A stretch of 50,132 nt of DNA from DATAEG01 sp051001975 (GCA_051001975.1 JBPCMU010000005.1:1-50132), one strand, 5' to 3'. Counted from the first letter of the stretch, positions 16,016 to 25,314 are shown. Program-made: numbers and translations. Notes: a model not told the origin generated them from the sequence alone.

Positions 16016-17904
16016 GCGAGACAGTGCGGTTGACCACGGCGCAGGCGTTCACCCGGTGGATGGTGACGCAGCGGTCGGAGTTGCTCGACGGCAGTGAAGT
16101 GCCCTTGTTCGCAGGGGTGTTCGCCATCTTCGGGCATGGCAACGTGCTGGGTCTGGGCACTGCGCTGCACGAGGTGCGCGACGTTCTGCCCACCTGGCGT
16201 GGGCAGAACGAGCAGGGGATGGCGTTGGCTGCCGTGGCCTACGCAAAAGCCACTGACCGCCGACAGGTGGTGGCGGCGACCTCGTCGATCGGGCCGGGTG
16301 CGCTCAACATGGTCACCGCGGCCGGGCTCGCTCATGCCAACCGGTTGCCGGTGCTGCTGCTGCCCGGCGACACCTTCGTCGGTCGCGCGCCCGATCCGGT
16401 GCTCCAGCAGGTGGAGAACTTCGCTGACGGCACGATCACCGTCAACGACGCCTTCCGGCCGGTGTCGCGCTACTTCGACCGGATCACCCGCCCGGAGCAG
16501 TTGATCGCGGCGCTGCCGCAGGCGGCCCGAGTGCTCACCGATCCGGCCGACTGCGGTCCGGTGGTGCTGGCCCTGCCTCAGGACGTCCAGGCCGAGGAGT
16601 TCGACTTCCCCGCAGCAATGTTCGCTCCGCGGGTGCACCGCGTGCCGCGGCAACGCCCGGACGAACGCGATCTGGCGGCTGCGGTCGAGGTGATCCGTTC
16701 GGCGCGCCGGCCGCTGATCGTCTGCGGCGGCGGCGTTCGGTACTCCGGTGCGCAGCACGCACTGCTGACGTTGGCCGAGGCGCATCTCGTCCCGGTGGCA
16801 GAGACGGCGGCCGGGCGCACCTGCCTGCCCGACCCGCACCCGGCCAACGTCGGACCACTGGGCACCATCGGCTCCGGGTCGGCCAATGCCCTCGCGACGG
16901 AAGCAGATGTGGTGATCGCCGTCGGCACCCGCCTGCAGGACTTCACCACGTCCTCGTGGAGTGTCTTCGGCGAGGGCGTGCGGCTGATCGCGGTGAACGC
17001 GGCCCGATTCGATGCGGTCAAGCACGCGGCCCATCCTGTCGTGGGCGACGCCCGGGAGTGCCTCGCCGCGCTCGGGGCAGCATTGGACGGCTGGTCGGCC
17101 GACAGCGACTGGTGGCGACGCGCGGCCACCGAGCGAGCCGGCTGGGACCGGCACGTCGACGCGCTGCGCGCCGGCAACGCCCCGGACGGGACGTTGACCT
17201 ATGCGCAGGTCGTCGGCGTGGTGAACGACGCGAGCGGCCCGGACGACTACGTACTCGGCTCGTCGGGGGGCATCCCGGGAGAGCTCAACGGCGGCTGGCG
17301 CGCCGGGTCTGCCGACACCGGGCCGACGATGGATCTCGAATACGGCTTCTCCTGCATGGGCTACGAGGTCGCCGGACCGTGGGGCGCGGCGATGGCCCGG
17401 AGCGCGTCGCACCCGGACGGGCTGGTCACGTCGCTGCTCGGTGACGGCTCGTACCTGATGCTCAACTCCGAGCTGTTCTCCGCTGCTTTCGCCGGGCACC
17501 CGTTCGTCGCGGTGGTCTGCGACAACGACGGTTACGCAGTGATCCACCGGCTGCAGACCGGCCAGGGCGGCGACGGGTTCAACAACCTTTTCACCGACGC
17601 GCGTGGGCCGGGCGCCGAACCTGGTGGGGTCCGGGTGGACTTCGCCGCGCACGCCGCGTCGCTCGGCTGCGGGGTGGTGGACGTACCGGCCGGCGCCGGT
17701 GAGGCCGAACTACGCGCCGGCTACCGGCAAGCCCGGGAGCTGGCGCGCGCCGGGAGCCGTCCGGTCGTGCTGCTGTGTCGGGTGCACCCCGCCACCTGGA
17801 CGGAATCCGGCGCCTGGTGGGAAGTCGGGGTGCCGGCCGAGCTCAGCGGGCACGCCGACTATGCGGCGCACAAGCAGACCCAGCTGCGCTGGACCGAGCA
17901 ATAG
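16012..17904 (+). CDS. iolD: 3D-(3,5/4)-trihydroxycyclohexane-1,2-dione hydrolase
   Basis: The 630-residue thiamine-diphosphate enzyme has the IolD layout: a PYR domain with RLTTAQAFTRWMV and WRGQNEQGMALAAVAYAKA (the Glu that activates ThDP, near residue 67), a central Rossmann-like domain (RPLIVCGGGVRYSGA), and a C-terminal PP domain with LLGDGSYLMLNSEL and VVCDNDGYAVIHRLQ. It opens the ring of the diketone to 5-deoxy-glucuronate. It is the last gene of the plus-strand chain and ends 6 bp before a convergent small gene. Confidence 0.94.
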   Translation: MSETVRLTTAQAFTRWMVTQRSELLDGSEVPLFAGVFAIFGHGNVLGLGTALHEVRDVLPTWRGQNEQGMALAAVAYAKATDRRQVVAATSSIGPGALNMVTAAGLAHANRLPVLLLPGDTFVGRAPDPVLQQVENFADGTITVNDAFRPVSRYFDRITRPEQLIAALPQAARVLTDPADCGPVVLALPQDVQAEEFDFPAAMFAPRVHRVPRQRPDERDLAAAVEVIRSARRPLIVCGGGVRYSGAQHALLTLAEAHLVPVAETAAGRTCLPDPHPANVGPLGTIGSGSANALATEADVVIAVGTRLQDFTTSSWSVFGEGVRLIAVNAARFDAVKHAAHPVVGDARECLAALGAALDGWSADSDWWRRAATERAGWDRHVDALRAGNAPDGTLTYAQVVGVVNDASGPDDYVLGSSGGIPGELNGGWRAGSADTGPTMDLEYGFSCMGYEVAGPWGAAMARSASHPDGLVTSLLGDGSYLMLNSELFSAAFAGHPFVAVVCDNDGYAVIHRLQTGQGGDGFNNLFTDARGPGAEPGGVRVDFAAHAASLGCGVVDVPAGAGEAELRAGYRQARELARAGSRPVVLLCRVHPATWTESGAWWEVGVPAELSGHADYAAHKQTQLRWTEQ

Positions 17905-17910
17905 GGCCCT

Positions 17911-18075
17911 TCAGGCGGCACGGCCGAGCAGCACCCGGCCGGCGGCATCGGAGTACTCGTCGGCGACCCGCGCGGCCAGATCCTCGCGGCCCTCGTCCAG
18001 CAGCAGGTTCACGCGGTAGGTGTACTCGTCGCGCAGCTCGGCAAGCCGGGCGGTCACGTCGGTGGTGCTCGTCAT
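17911..18075 (-). CDS. 54-residue small protein of unknown function
   Basis: An ORF of 54 residues starts at ATG 18075 behind a strong ribosome site (AGAGGAGAG). It reads MTSTTDVTARLAELRDEYTY and continues RVNLLLDEGREDLAARVADEY before a GRVLLGRAA tail. It is charged, predicted mostly helical and without signal peptide or membrane segment. It lies 88 bp after the dehydrogenase on the same strand and may be its last operon member. I recall similar short proteins with an LRDEY-x-RVN pattern in actinobacteria but cannot name a function. The ribosome site and clean codon bias support expression. Confidence 0.65.
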   Translation of the reverse strand: MTSTTDVTARLAELRDEYTYRVNLLLDEGREDLAARVADEYSDAAGRVLLGRAA

Positions 18076-18163
18076 CGTTCGCTCTCCTCTTCGGTCGTCG
18101 GTGTTGTCATAGGTGGAACGTCATTGCCCGGCCGGGCATTCGCCCCTCGCGCTGTGAGCTTGC

Positions 18164-19321
18164 CTACCCGGCCCGGACCGGCACCCAGCTACCGGACTGT
18201 GCGGAAGCGGCTATCGCCTCGACGATCCGGGCGCTCTGCACCGCGTCGGCCGCGGTGGCACCCTGAGGCACGCCGCTCTCGATCGATGCAGCGAAGTGGG
18301 CTGCCTCGATCACCTTCAGGTCGTCATAGCTCATCGAGATCCCGGCGGCCGGTTGGAACCGCGCCACGTCACCCTGCCCGGGTCCGACGTAGACGGTGCT
18401 GACCTGCTGGTTGAGGTAACCGGTGCCGGTGCTCACCTGCAACTCCCCCATCCGGCGGAAGTCCCAGGCAATCAGGCCCTGCGTGCCGCGGATCTCGAAG
18501 CCGTAGTTGTTCTGGTCGCCGACGCTGACCCGACTGGCCTCCAGCGAACCGCGGGCACCGCTGGCGAAGCGCAGCAGGCAGCCGGCCCAGTCCTCGTTCT
18601 GCACCGGACCGAGCTCGCCACCCTCGGCAATCGCATAGTGGCTGCCCGCTCCGGTCGGCCGCGGGCGCTGCTCAACGACCACGGCGGTATCGGCAACCAA
18701 CTCGGTCACGTCGCCGAGCAGGTACTCGGCCAGGTCGGCGCCGTGCGAGACGAGGTCGCCGAGCACGCCGGAGCCGCCGGCCGCCCGTTCGAAGCGCCAC
18801 GACAGCGCGCCGGCTGGGTGCGCGGCGTAGTCGGTGAACAGCCGGAACCGAGCGGCCGTCACCCGGCCGATCGCGCCGCTGCCGATCAGCTCGCCCGCGT
18901 GCGCGACGGCCGGTGCGTTGCGGTAGTTGAAGCCGACTGTGCATTGCACTCCGGCTGTGGCTACCGCGGCTGCAACCGCCTCAGCGTCTGCCACCGACAG
19001 GCCGACCGGTTTCTCGATCCACAGATGCTTACCGGCCTCGGCCACCGCGACACCGATCTCGCGGTGCAGGAAGTTCGGTGCGGTGACGCTCACCGCGTCG
19101 ACGCGCGAATCGGAGAGGATGTCGCGCCAGTCGCCGGTGCCGGCACCGAAGCCGTACCGCGCCAGTGCATCGGCGCGTCGACCCGCATCGGCCTCGGCCA
19201 CCATCACCAACTCGGGGCGACGGCCGGGCTGCGGGTAGTGCTGCGGCAGCCGGGTGTACGCGCGGGCGTGCACCTCACCCATCCAGCCGAAGCCCACCAC
19301 CGCAATGCCGAGGTCGGCCAC
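18164..19321 (-). CDS. Gfo/Idh/MocA oxidoreductase (second inositol-type dehydrogenase)
   Basis: The 385-residue protein starts at GTG with a Rossmann motif (LGIAVVGFGWMGEVHARAY), has the EKP motif (HLWIEKPVGLS near residue 107), and the substrate-side GSGVLGDLVSHGADLAEYLLG near residue 195. It is longer than the iolG product at 12206 and resembles IdhA/IolW-like or scyllo-inositol dehydrogenases. Two different dehydrogenases in one locus suggest use of more than one inositol isomer or epimerisation between them (inferred). It begins 1 bp after the iolE stop. Confidence 0.87.
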   Translation of the reverse strand: MADLGIAVVGFGWMGEVHARAYTRLPQHYPQPGRRPELVMVAEADAGRRADALARYGFGAGTGDWRDILSDSRVDAVSVTAPNFLHREIGVAVAEAGKHLWIEKPVGLSVADAEAVAAAVATAGVQCTVGFNYRNAPAVAHAGELIGSGAIGRVTAARFRLFTDYAAHPAGALSWRFERAAGGSGVLGDLVSHGADLAEYLLGDVTELVADTAVVVEQRPRPTGAGSHYAIAEGGELGPVQNEDWAGCLLRFASGARGSLEASRVSVGDQNNYGFEIRGTQGLIAWDFRRMGELQVSTGTGYLNQQVSTVYVGPGQGDVARFQPAAGISMSYDDLKVIEAAHFAASIESGVPQGATAADAVQSARIVEAIAASAQSGSWVPVRAG

Positions 19322-19322
19322 C

Positions 19323-20207
19323 TCAGCCCGCCGTGGCGGTGAGGAATTCGATGCTTCGTCGCACGTCGTCGACCGGCCCTGTTCCCGCGGCCGGCTCCGC
19401 GTACAGCGCGGCGTCCTGCTCCAGCACGTACCAGCCCGAGTACCCGACCTGCTCCAGCGTGCGGACCACCGCCGCGATGTCGAGATCCCCTTCTCCTAAA
19501 GGCGTGTAGAGCCCGGCCCGAACCGCGTCGATATAGCTGGTGGTGCCGGCCGACACGCTGGCGGCAACGCTCGTCGACACATCCTTGAGATGGACGTGCG
19601 AGACCCGGCCGGCTGCCTTCGCCAGCAGTTCCAGCGGCTGCATCCCGCCGATAAGTAGGTGCCCGGTGTCCAGGCAGATCGGGGTATCGCTGGAGTCGAG
19701 CAACCGTAATACTGACGCGCGATCCTCGATGGCGGTGCCGACATGCGGATGCACGGAGCTGCGCAGGCCGTGTGCACCGGCGATCTCCTGCAAGCGCTGC
19801 AGCGTCTCGAGCAGAACCGTCCATTCCGCGTCGTCGAGCTGAACCTTGTGGTCGTAGCTGCCATCCGCTGACTGCGCGGCAAAGACGACTACCTCTGCGC
19901 CCGCCGCGGCAAGCGTTGCGATCGCTGCGGTCGCATCGGTGAGATCGACTCGCGGATCGAGGTGCATCGTGACCGGTAGGAATCCGCCGATCATCCTCAG
20001 GTCGTAGCGCAGCAGCGTCGCCTTCACCTCCTCAGGCGTCGCGCCCAGGAACCCGGTCGGCCCGAGCTCCGTTGCCCGCAGACCCAAGGCCTGCATCTCG
20101 GCCAGTACCCGGTCCGCGGACAACTCGACGCCCCAGTCCGGCGCCTCGCAGACGCCCCAGGAGATCGGCGCGCCGGCAACGCGCGCGGTGAGCGGTGGGG
20201 TGGTCAC
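19323..20207 (-). CDS. iolE: inosose dehydratase-like TIM-barrel protein
   Basis: The 294-residue protein (GTG start at 20207 behind GAGGAAGC) is an AP-endonuclease-2-fold TIM barrel. Motifs include AGAPISWGVCEAPDWGVELSAD at the N-terminus, GLRATELGPTGFLG near residue 41, SSVHPHVGTAIED near 148, CLDTGHLLIGG near 175 and VSHVHLKDV near 199; the E, D, H, H and E residues of the metal site are in these segments. PISWGVCEVPxWG is typical of IolE, which dehydrates scyllo-inosose. It is the first gene of the minus-strand unit and lies behind the LacI operator. Confidence 0.9.
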   Translation of the reverse strand: MTTPPLTARVAGAPISWGVCEAPDWGVELSADRVLAEMQALGLRATELGPTGFLGATPEEVKATLLRYDLRMIGGFLPVTMHLDPRVDLTDATAAIATLAAAGAEVVVFAAQSADGSYDHKVQLDDAEWTVLLETLQRLQEIAGAHGLRSSVHPHVGTAIEDRASVLRLLDSSDTPICLDTGHLLIGGMQPLELLAKAAGRVSHVHLKDVSTSVAASVSAGTTSYIDAVRAGLYTPLGEGDLDIAAVVRTLEQVGYSGWYVLEQDAALYAEPAAGTGPVDDVRRSIEFLTATAG

Positions 20208-20245
20208 GCTTCCTCCTCGGGCCGGCACCGGCACGCTCCATGAAT

Positions 20246-20263
20246 TACTAGAGCGCTCTAGTA
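20246..20263. promoter_or_regulatory. LacI-family operator
   Basis: TACTAGAGCGCTCTAGTA is a perfect 18-bp palindrome with a central CG, the form preferred by LacI/GalR regulators. It lies 38 bp upstream of iolE and 55 bp upstream of the lacI-type gene, so the regulator probably controls both divergent transcripts. I see no second copy upstream of the plus-strand transporter operon. Confidence 0.8.
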
Positions 20264-20318
20264 GATCCAGTATGGTTAAGGCGCCAATGGGTTGTCAACG
20301 CACCCCGAGAGGTTTCTC

Positions 20319-21347
20319 ATGGACGCGCAGCACAGCGGGTCGAATCGGCCGCCGACCCTGCAGGATGTGGCCGATCGGGCCGGCGTCTCCAGAGCGTTGG
20401 TGTCGATCGTGATGCGCGATGTGCCGGGTGCCGGAGCGCAAACGCGGCAGCGGGTGCTGGCTGTTGCCGCGGAACTGGGGTACCGCCCGGACAGCCGCGC
20501 GCGCCTGCTGGCCGGGCGCCGCACCCGACTGCTCGGCGTCACGCTGGCGCTGCACAACCCGTTCCATGCCGACCTCGCCGAGAGCATCTACGCCGCGGCC
20601 GAGACCGCAGGTTACGAGGTCGTTCTCAGTGCCATCACTGCGAGTCGCAGCCCGGCCCACGCGCTGGACTCGCTGCTCTCCTACCGCTGCGAAGCGGTGT
20701 TGTTGCTCGGCGCGTTGGTACCGCGGACGACACTGCGATCGGTGGCTGGCCGGCTGCCGGTCGTGGTGGTCGGCCAGCCGGTCCGCCAGCCCGGGGCGGA
20801 TCCGGCGGTGGACGTGGTCCGAGTGGCCGGCGATGCGGGCATGCGGTTGGCGGTGGACCATCTCGTCGATCTCGGCCACCGCCGGATCGTGCACGTCGAC
20901 GGCGCCACCTCGCCCGCCGCAGCCGAGCGTCGACGTGGGTACCAGTCGGCTATGCGGTGGCACCGGCTGACCGGCGCAGCCAAGGTCGTGACCGGCGGCG
21001 ACCGGGAGGAGGACGGTGCCGCAGCGGCCGAACGAATCGTGCGCCGCGGGCTACCCGACGCGGTGCTGACCTACAACGACCGCAGCGCCGTCGGATTGCT
21101 GGACGTGTTCGCCCGCACCGGGGTGTCGGTGCCCGGCGACGTCTCGGTGGTCGGCTACGACGACAGCCAGGTCGCCCGGCTTCCGTACCTGCAGCTCACC
21201 ACGATCAGTCAGGACGTCCCCGCGTTGGCCGGCTATGCGGTGCAGCGGGCACTCGATCGGCTGGCCGGCACGCCGATCCCGGGCCGACAACTGGTGCTAC
21301 CGCCGCACCTCGTGGTGCGGGGCACCACCGCCGTCAGAACACGCTGA
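20319..21347 (+). CDS. LacI-family transcriptional regulator
   Basis: The 342-residue regulator has an N-terminal LacI helix-turn-helix (PTLQDVADRAGVSRALVSIVM) and hinge region (QRVLAVAAELGYRPDSRARLLAGRRTRLLGV), followed by a type I periplasmic-binding-like sensor domain (AVDHLVDLGHRRIVHVDG, PDAVLTYNDRSAVGLLDV, PGDVSVVGYDDSQVA). ATG at 20319 has a GAGAGG ribosome site; an in-frame TTG at 20292 is less likely. It is divergent from iolE and probably binds 20246-20263. The effector could be an inositol or a pathway intermediate. Confidence 0.92.
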   Translation: MDAQHSGSNRPPTLQDVADRAGVSRALVSIVMRDVPGAGAQTRQRVLAVAAELGYRPDSRARLLAGRRTRLLGVTLALHNPFHADLAESIYAAAETAGYEVVLSAITASRSPAHALDSLLSYRCEAVLLLGALVPRTTLRSVAGRLPVVVVGQPVRQPGADPAVDVVRVAGDAGMRLAVDHLVDLGHRRIVHVDGATSPAAAERRRGYQSAMRWHRLTGAAKVVTGGDREEDGAAAAERIVRRGLPDAVLTYNDRSAVGLLDVFARTGVSVPGDVSVVGYDDSQVARLPYLQLTTISQDVPALAGYAVQRALDRLAGTPIPGRQLVLPPHLVVRGTTAVRTR

Positions 21348-21437
21348 GCGTCGAGACGTTACGCCGGGCTTACGGCCTCACGGTGTGCTCACCGGCAACG
21401 GCTCACCGCGGGCCGCAACGCCCGGGAGGCACAGCAG

Positions 21438-22037
21438 ATGACCAGTTCCCGCACAGCCCGACTCATCACCGCGCTCGTCGTTCTCGCCGGTGTCGTACTG
21501 GCCGGCTGCTCGAGCGGCGGCGGCACGAAGACTCCCGCCGGGGGCGCGCACGACGTCACCCTCGGCGGCAAGACCGTCGGTGCAGCGGGCAGCCAGTTCG
21601 ATGTCAGCAAATTATGCGCCGCAGTGCCCGAGGCGGACGTGCAGGCGCTGATGAAGGACTCCGCCCCGAAGCCCAACGCCAATCCCGACGAGTGTGATTG
21701 GCTCGGCGCGATCAAGGTCGACGTCTTCGCAAACGACGCGGACAAGAAGTACTACACCGGCGGCGGCATGCCGAGCGATCCCGCACAGCAACATGCGATG
21801 AGTGGTGTGGGCGACGTGGCGGTCTGGTTCTGGCCGGTGCCGAACAAGACGCTGCCCTGGGTGAGCGCGCAGAAAGGCACCACCACGCTCGGGATGAGCG
21901 TCGACCTTGCCGTCGATCACTCCTCGGTGACCTACACCGGCTCGGACCCGTTCTTCACCATCACCGATGCTGACGGGCAGAAGTTCGCCGAGGCCGAGGC
22001 GAAAGTTCTGACCGACATGTTCAATGCCCTCGGCTGA
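21438..22037 (+). CDS. DUF3558-like lipoprotein
   Basis: The 199-residue protein has a lipoprotein signal (TARLITALVVLAGVVLAGC, lipobox LAGC, Cys24) and a serine/glycine-rich linker. The mature domain contains two further Cys residues (DVSKLCAAVPEADVQALM and NPDECDWL) that could form a disulphide. The pattern of a short Cys-containing sensor-like domain resembles actinobacterial DUF3558-type lipoproteins of unknown function. It faces the large AfsR-like gene convergently. No clear functional partner is adjacent. Confidence 0.65.
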   Translation: MTSSRTARLITALVVLAGVVLAGCSSGGGTKTPAGGAHDVTLGGKTVGAAGSQFDVSKLCAAVPEADVQALMKDSAPKPNANPDECDWLGAIKVDVFANDADKKYYTGGGMPSDPAQQHAMSGVGDVAVWFWPVPNKTLPWVSAQKGTTTLGMSVDLAVDHSSVTYTGSDPFFTITDADGQKFAEAEAKVLTDMFNALG

Positions 22038-22085
22038 CCTCTCGCCAGGAGGTGCGCGATGTTTCTCGGCGATGGATGGCGCCGG

Positions 22086-25058
22086 TCAATTGCTGGACAC
22101 GGTGAGCAGCCGAAGCGCGAGAGCGACCGCCTCGTCGGTCGACAGGACGACACCGCTGCGCGCCGGCAGCCGGCCGAGTGCGGCGTCGATCGCCGGACGC
22201 AACGGGGGCGGGCCCGGCCGGTCGCCGGCAGCGCGGATGGCGGCGGCCGCGGTGAGCAGGTCGCGGACGTCGACGAGCCGAGCGGAGCCGAGCTCGAGCA
22301 GGACGAGGGCGGCGGCCTCGAGGCAGTCGGCGAGCGGGAACCGGAAGGTGAGTGCGGCGGCGGCAGTGAGGGCAGCCCGGGCCCACCGGGCGGCCTCGAG
22401 CGGATCGGCGGCGGCGAGCAGAGCACGCGCCAGCACGGCGCGGATCAACGGCACTTCCCGTTCGACGCCTAGCTCGGAGGCTTCGGCGTCGCTGCGGGTA
22501 CCGAACTCGATCGCGGCCTCCGCATCGCCATCGGCCAACGCCACCGCCGCCGACATCGACAGGAATACGACTCGGGAAATGCGCTTCTTGTCCGCCAGCA
22601 GCGGGCGAGCCCGGTCGAGGTACGCACGGGCACTGGCGAGGTCGCCGACTTGCCAGCACACCATCGCGGAGGTCGCCAGGGCGCAGGACAGACTGTCCAC
22701 CGACCCACCTTCGGCACACAGCTCGACCGCCTGGGCGACAAACCCGGCGGCTGCCGGGTCGGCCCGCTCGGCGAGGATGCAGCCCATCGCCATCTCCGCG
22801 CCGACCCGGAGGTCGACGTCGCCGAGCGGGCGGGTCAGTTCGATGCACATCCGGACCGACTCGACTGCTTCGGCACCTCGATCGAGGTCGTCGGCCATGC
22901 CGGACAGGTAGATCAGCGCCCGTCCCGCGGTGGCGTCGTCGACACCGCGCAGCAACCGCACCGCCTCCTCGAGTTGCGGCATCGCCTCACCCACGTCGCC
23001 AGACCAGTAGCTGAGGTAACCGAGGCCGAACCAGGCGTGCCCGGCCCAGTGCGCATCGGGTTTGTCGGCGAGCAACCTGCGCAGCCAGAATCGACCCTCG
23101 GCCACGTTGCTCGAGGCCCAGTACCGATGCAGTCGGTAGCCCAATTCGAGGCCACGGTCACGCTCGAGCCGGCCGTTCAGTGCGGCGCTGAAGACCGCGC
23201 GGACGCAGCCGATCGCGTCGGTGACCTGATCGGCGAACACTGCGGGCGGGGTCTTCGCCAGCTCCGGGAGCAGGTCACGGACCGCGCCGGCGAGCCGATC
23301 GAGGGTGGCGGCGCTCTCCCCGGCCGCATCGAGTTCGTCGAGTGCGAATCGGTGCAGGTCGTCGTCCTGCTGATAGCGCCACCGCGCGCCGGAGCGGTCG
23401 GCGATGAGCAAACCGCTCTCGGTGAGCCGGCGCAGGATGCGCACCACCCGAATCGGCGCGATGCCCTCGCCGGCCACCACCGCGCGCACCAGTGGCAGGC
23501 TCACCGGGCCGTCCAAAACGGCGAAGCGACGGAACACCTGCGCTTCCTGGTCGGACAGCAGTTCGTAGCTGCGCCGGGCCACCGACCGCAGTGCGTCGGA
23601 CTCGCCGGCCGCAGCGCCGAGCACGTCGAGCAGGTCGCCGGGCGGGCCGGCGGCCAGCTGTGCGGCGACCAGCTCCAACGCCAGCGGCAGGCCTTCGCAG
23701 CGCCGGCACAGCGCAGCCAACGGGGCGGAAGTCTCGTCGTCGATGCGCAGCCGCTGGCCGTGCCCGAGCATCCGCTCGGTAAGCAGCCGGATCGCTGGAT
23801 TGGCCAGCATGCCGACCGGGTCTGTGGCGTCCGGGACGGGCAGCGACCCGATCCGCACAAGTTGCTCGCCGTCGACCGACAGGGACATCCGGCTGGTCGC
23901 CAGAATTGTGGCCGACGGGCACTCGGACTGGACGGCGGCGACGAGCGAGGCGACGCCGTCCAGCACCGCCTCACACCCGTCCAGCACCACCAGCACCCGG
24001 CCGGCCGGCGCGAGTTGTCGGCACAGCGCCTCGGTCGGGTCGTCGGCGCCGATCTGCGCGCCGATCGCCAACGCCGCCGAAGCTGCCACCAGTTCGTCGT
24101 CGACAGCCGACACCAGCGACACCCAGAAGGTGCCGCCGTCGAATCCGACCGAGTCCGCGGCTGCCTGCAGCGCCAGCCGCGACTTGCCGACCCCGCCCTT
24201 GCCGGTCACCGTGACGAGGCCCGGCGTCGCGATCCGCACCCGCAGGTCGGCCAGTTCCACTTCGCGGCCGATCATCTCGGTAGAACGCGGCGGCAACCTG
24301 TGCCCGCCGCTGAGCCCGTCGGAATGCAGCGCGGCCAAGTACGCGTTCACGGTGTCTGTGCTGGGGTCGATTCCCAGCTGCTCGGCCAGCACCGACCGGC
24401 ACCGCTCGTAGGCCCGGACGGCTCCGGCCCGGTCGCCGGCCCGGTCCAGGGCCTCGATGTAGACGCGGTGCGCCTGCTCGTTCAACGGCGCGCGATCCAC
24501 GGCGAGGCGAGCCGGTTCGATGCCTTCGCCCGGCCGGCCGTTGCGCCCGGCGACCTGCGCGCGCAGCAGTAGCGCGCGGACCAGCCGCTGCTCGTGCGCG
24601 GCGCGCGGAGCGGCCAGCCAGTCGGCGTCGACTCCGGGCAGGATCTCCGATTGGCTCGTGTCGATCAGCGCTGCAGCCTGCTCCGCGGCCGCGTACCTCT
24701 CCTCGGCAAGCAGGTGTTCCGCGGTGTGCAGGGCCGCCGCGTCCACCCGGAGGTCGACCTCGACGTCGGCGGCGAGTCGGTAGCCGTTGCCCGTCGTCAC
24801 GACGAGCGCCTGGCCGCCCAACCCAACGGCCGCCCCGGCCGTCCGGATGGATCGGATCAGCCCACGCAGGGCGTCCGGCCAGGTCGGCGGCGGGTCTTCT
24901 CCCCATACCATCGCGGCCAACCGGTCGGGTGCCAGCGGGTGCTCGGCGAGGGCCAGCGCCACCAACGCGGTGCGCACCCGCGGCCCGCCCACCCGGGCAC
25001 CGGTCACCGCATCCGGGCCGTTGCTGATCGACACCTCACCGACCACACCGACCCTCAC
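22086..25058 (-). CDS. AfsR/SARP-type transcriptional regulator (BTAD, NB-ARC, TPR)
   Basis: The 990-residue protein has the AfsR plan: an N-terminal OmpR-like winged helix (residues about 1-95, RTALVALALAEHPLAPDRLAAMVWG), a bacterial transcriptional activator domain (residues about 100-250, ending YERCRSVLAEQLGIDPS), an STAND/NB-ARC ATPase with Walker A TVTGKGGVGKSRLALQ near residue 290 and VLVVLDGCEAVLD near 355, and a helical C-terminal half rich in Ala/Leu that looks like TPR repeats. Such proteins activate secondary metabolism or local operons in response to signals relayed through phosphorylation or nucleotide binding. No biosynthetic cluster is visible nearby, so the target is unknown. 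Confidence 0.9.
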   Translation of the reverse strand: MRVGVVGEVSISNGPDAVTGARVGGPRVRTALVALALAEHPLAPDRLAAMVWGEDPPPTWPDALRGLIRSIRTAGAAVGLGGQALVVTTGNGYRLAADVEVDLRVDAAALHTAEHLLAEERYAAAEQAAALIDTSQSEILPGVDADWLAAPRAAHEQRLVRALLLRAQVAGRNGRPGEGIEPARLAVDRAPLNEQAHRVYIEALDRAGDRAGAVRAYERCRSVLAEQLGIDPSTDTVNAYLAALHSDGLSGGHRLPPRSTEMIGREVELADLRVRIATPGLVTVTGKGGVGKSRLALQAAADSVGFDGGTFWVSLVSAVDDELVAASAALAIGAQIGADDPTEALCRQLAPAGRVLVVLDGCEAVLDGVASLVAAVQSECPSATILATSRMSLSVDGEQLVRIGSLPVPDATDPVGMLANPAIRLLTERMLGHGQRLRIDDETSAPLAALCRRCEGLPLALELVAAQLAAGPPGDLLDVLGAAAGESDALRSVARRSYELLSDQEAQVFRRFAVLDGPVSLPLVRAVVAGEGIAPIRVVRILRRLTESGLLIADRSGARWRYQQDDDLHRFALDELDAAGESAATLDRLAGAVRDLLPELAKTPPAVFADQVTDAIGCVRAVFSAALNGRLERDRGLELGYRLHRYWASSNVAEGRFWLRRLLADKPDAHWAGHAWFGLGYLSYWSGDVGEAMPQLEEAVRLLRGVDDATAGRALIYLSGMADDLDRGAEAVESVRMCIELTRPLGDVDLRVGAEMAMGCILAERADPAAAGFVAQAVELCAEGGSVDSLSCALATSAMVCWQVGDLASARAYLDRARPLLADKKRISRVVFLSMSAAVALADGDAEAAIEFGTRSDAEASELGVEREVPLIRAVLARALLAAADPLEAARWARAALTAAAALTFRFPLADCLEAAALVLLELGSARLVDVRDLLTAAAAIRAAGDRPGPPPLRPAIDAALGRLPARSGVVLSTDEAVALALRLLTVSSN

Positions 25059-25287
25059 GGGATCGGAGTGTAGAAGCGCAGGTAGTCACACCTCGACGTG
25101 GCCTTGCCGTTCTGCGCCTCGAGTGCTGCGACGGCGGCGCCACACCAGACCGACCGGGCAGGCAACCTGGGTGTACTCGGAAGTCGGACGAGAGCGATCT
25201 GCATCATCGACGCTCGGGACGGACCGGGCGGGCCGGTCGAGTAAGGTCCGCGAGCGAACGGATCGTCCGCGGATCGGAGAGAAGACA
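25059..25287. other. divergent intergenic region between AfsR-like gene and accA
   Basis: About 230 bp separate the AfsR-like start from the short leader ORF. The region must hold promoters for both directions, but I find no strong -35/-10 pair, palindrome or riboswitch-like structure in it. Confidence 0.4.
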
Positions 25288-25314
25288 GTGCGCCTGCACA
25301 GGGTCGGCCAATGA
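25288..25314 (+). CDS. possible 8-codon leader ORF coupled to the carboxylase alpha gene
   Basis: GGAGAG at 25276-25281 is a good ribosome site at 6 nt from a GTG that opens an 8-codon frame (VRLHRVGQ) whose TGA overlaps the ATG of the carboxylase alpha gene (ATGA). The alpha ATG has no ribosome site of its own within the usual distance. Translation of the leader could therefore deliver ribosomes to the alpha start. It may equally be chance. Confidence 0.35.
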   Translation: MRLHRVGQ

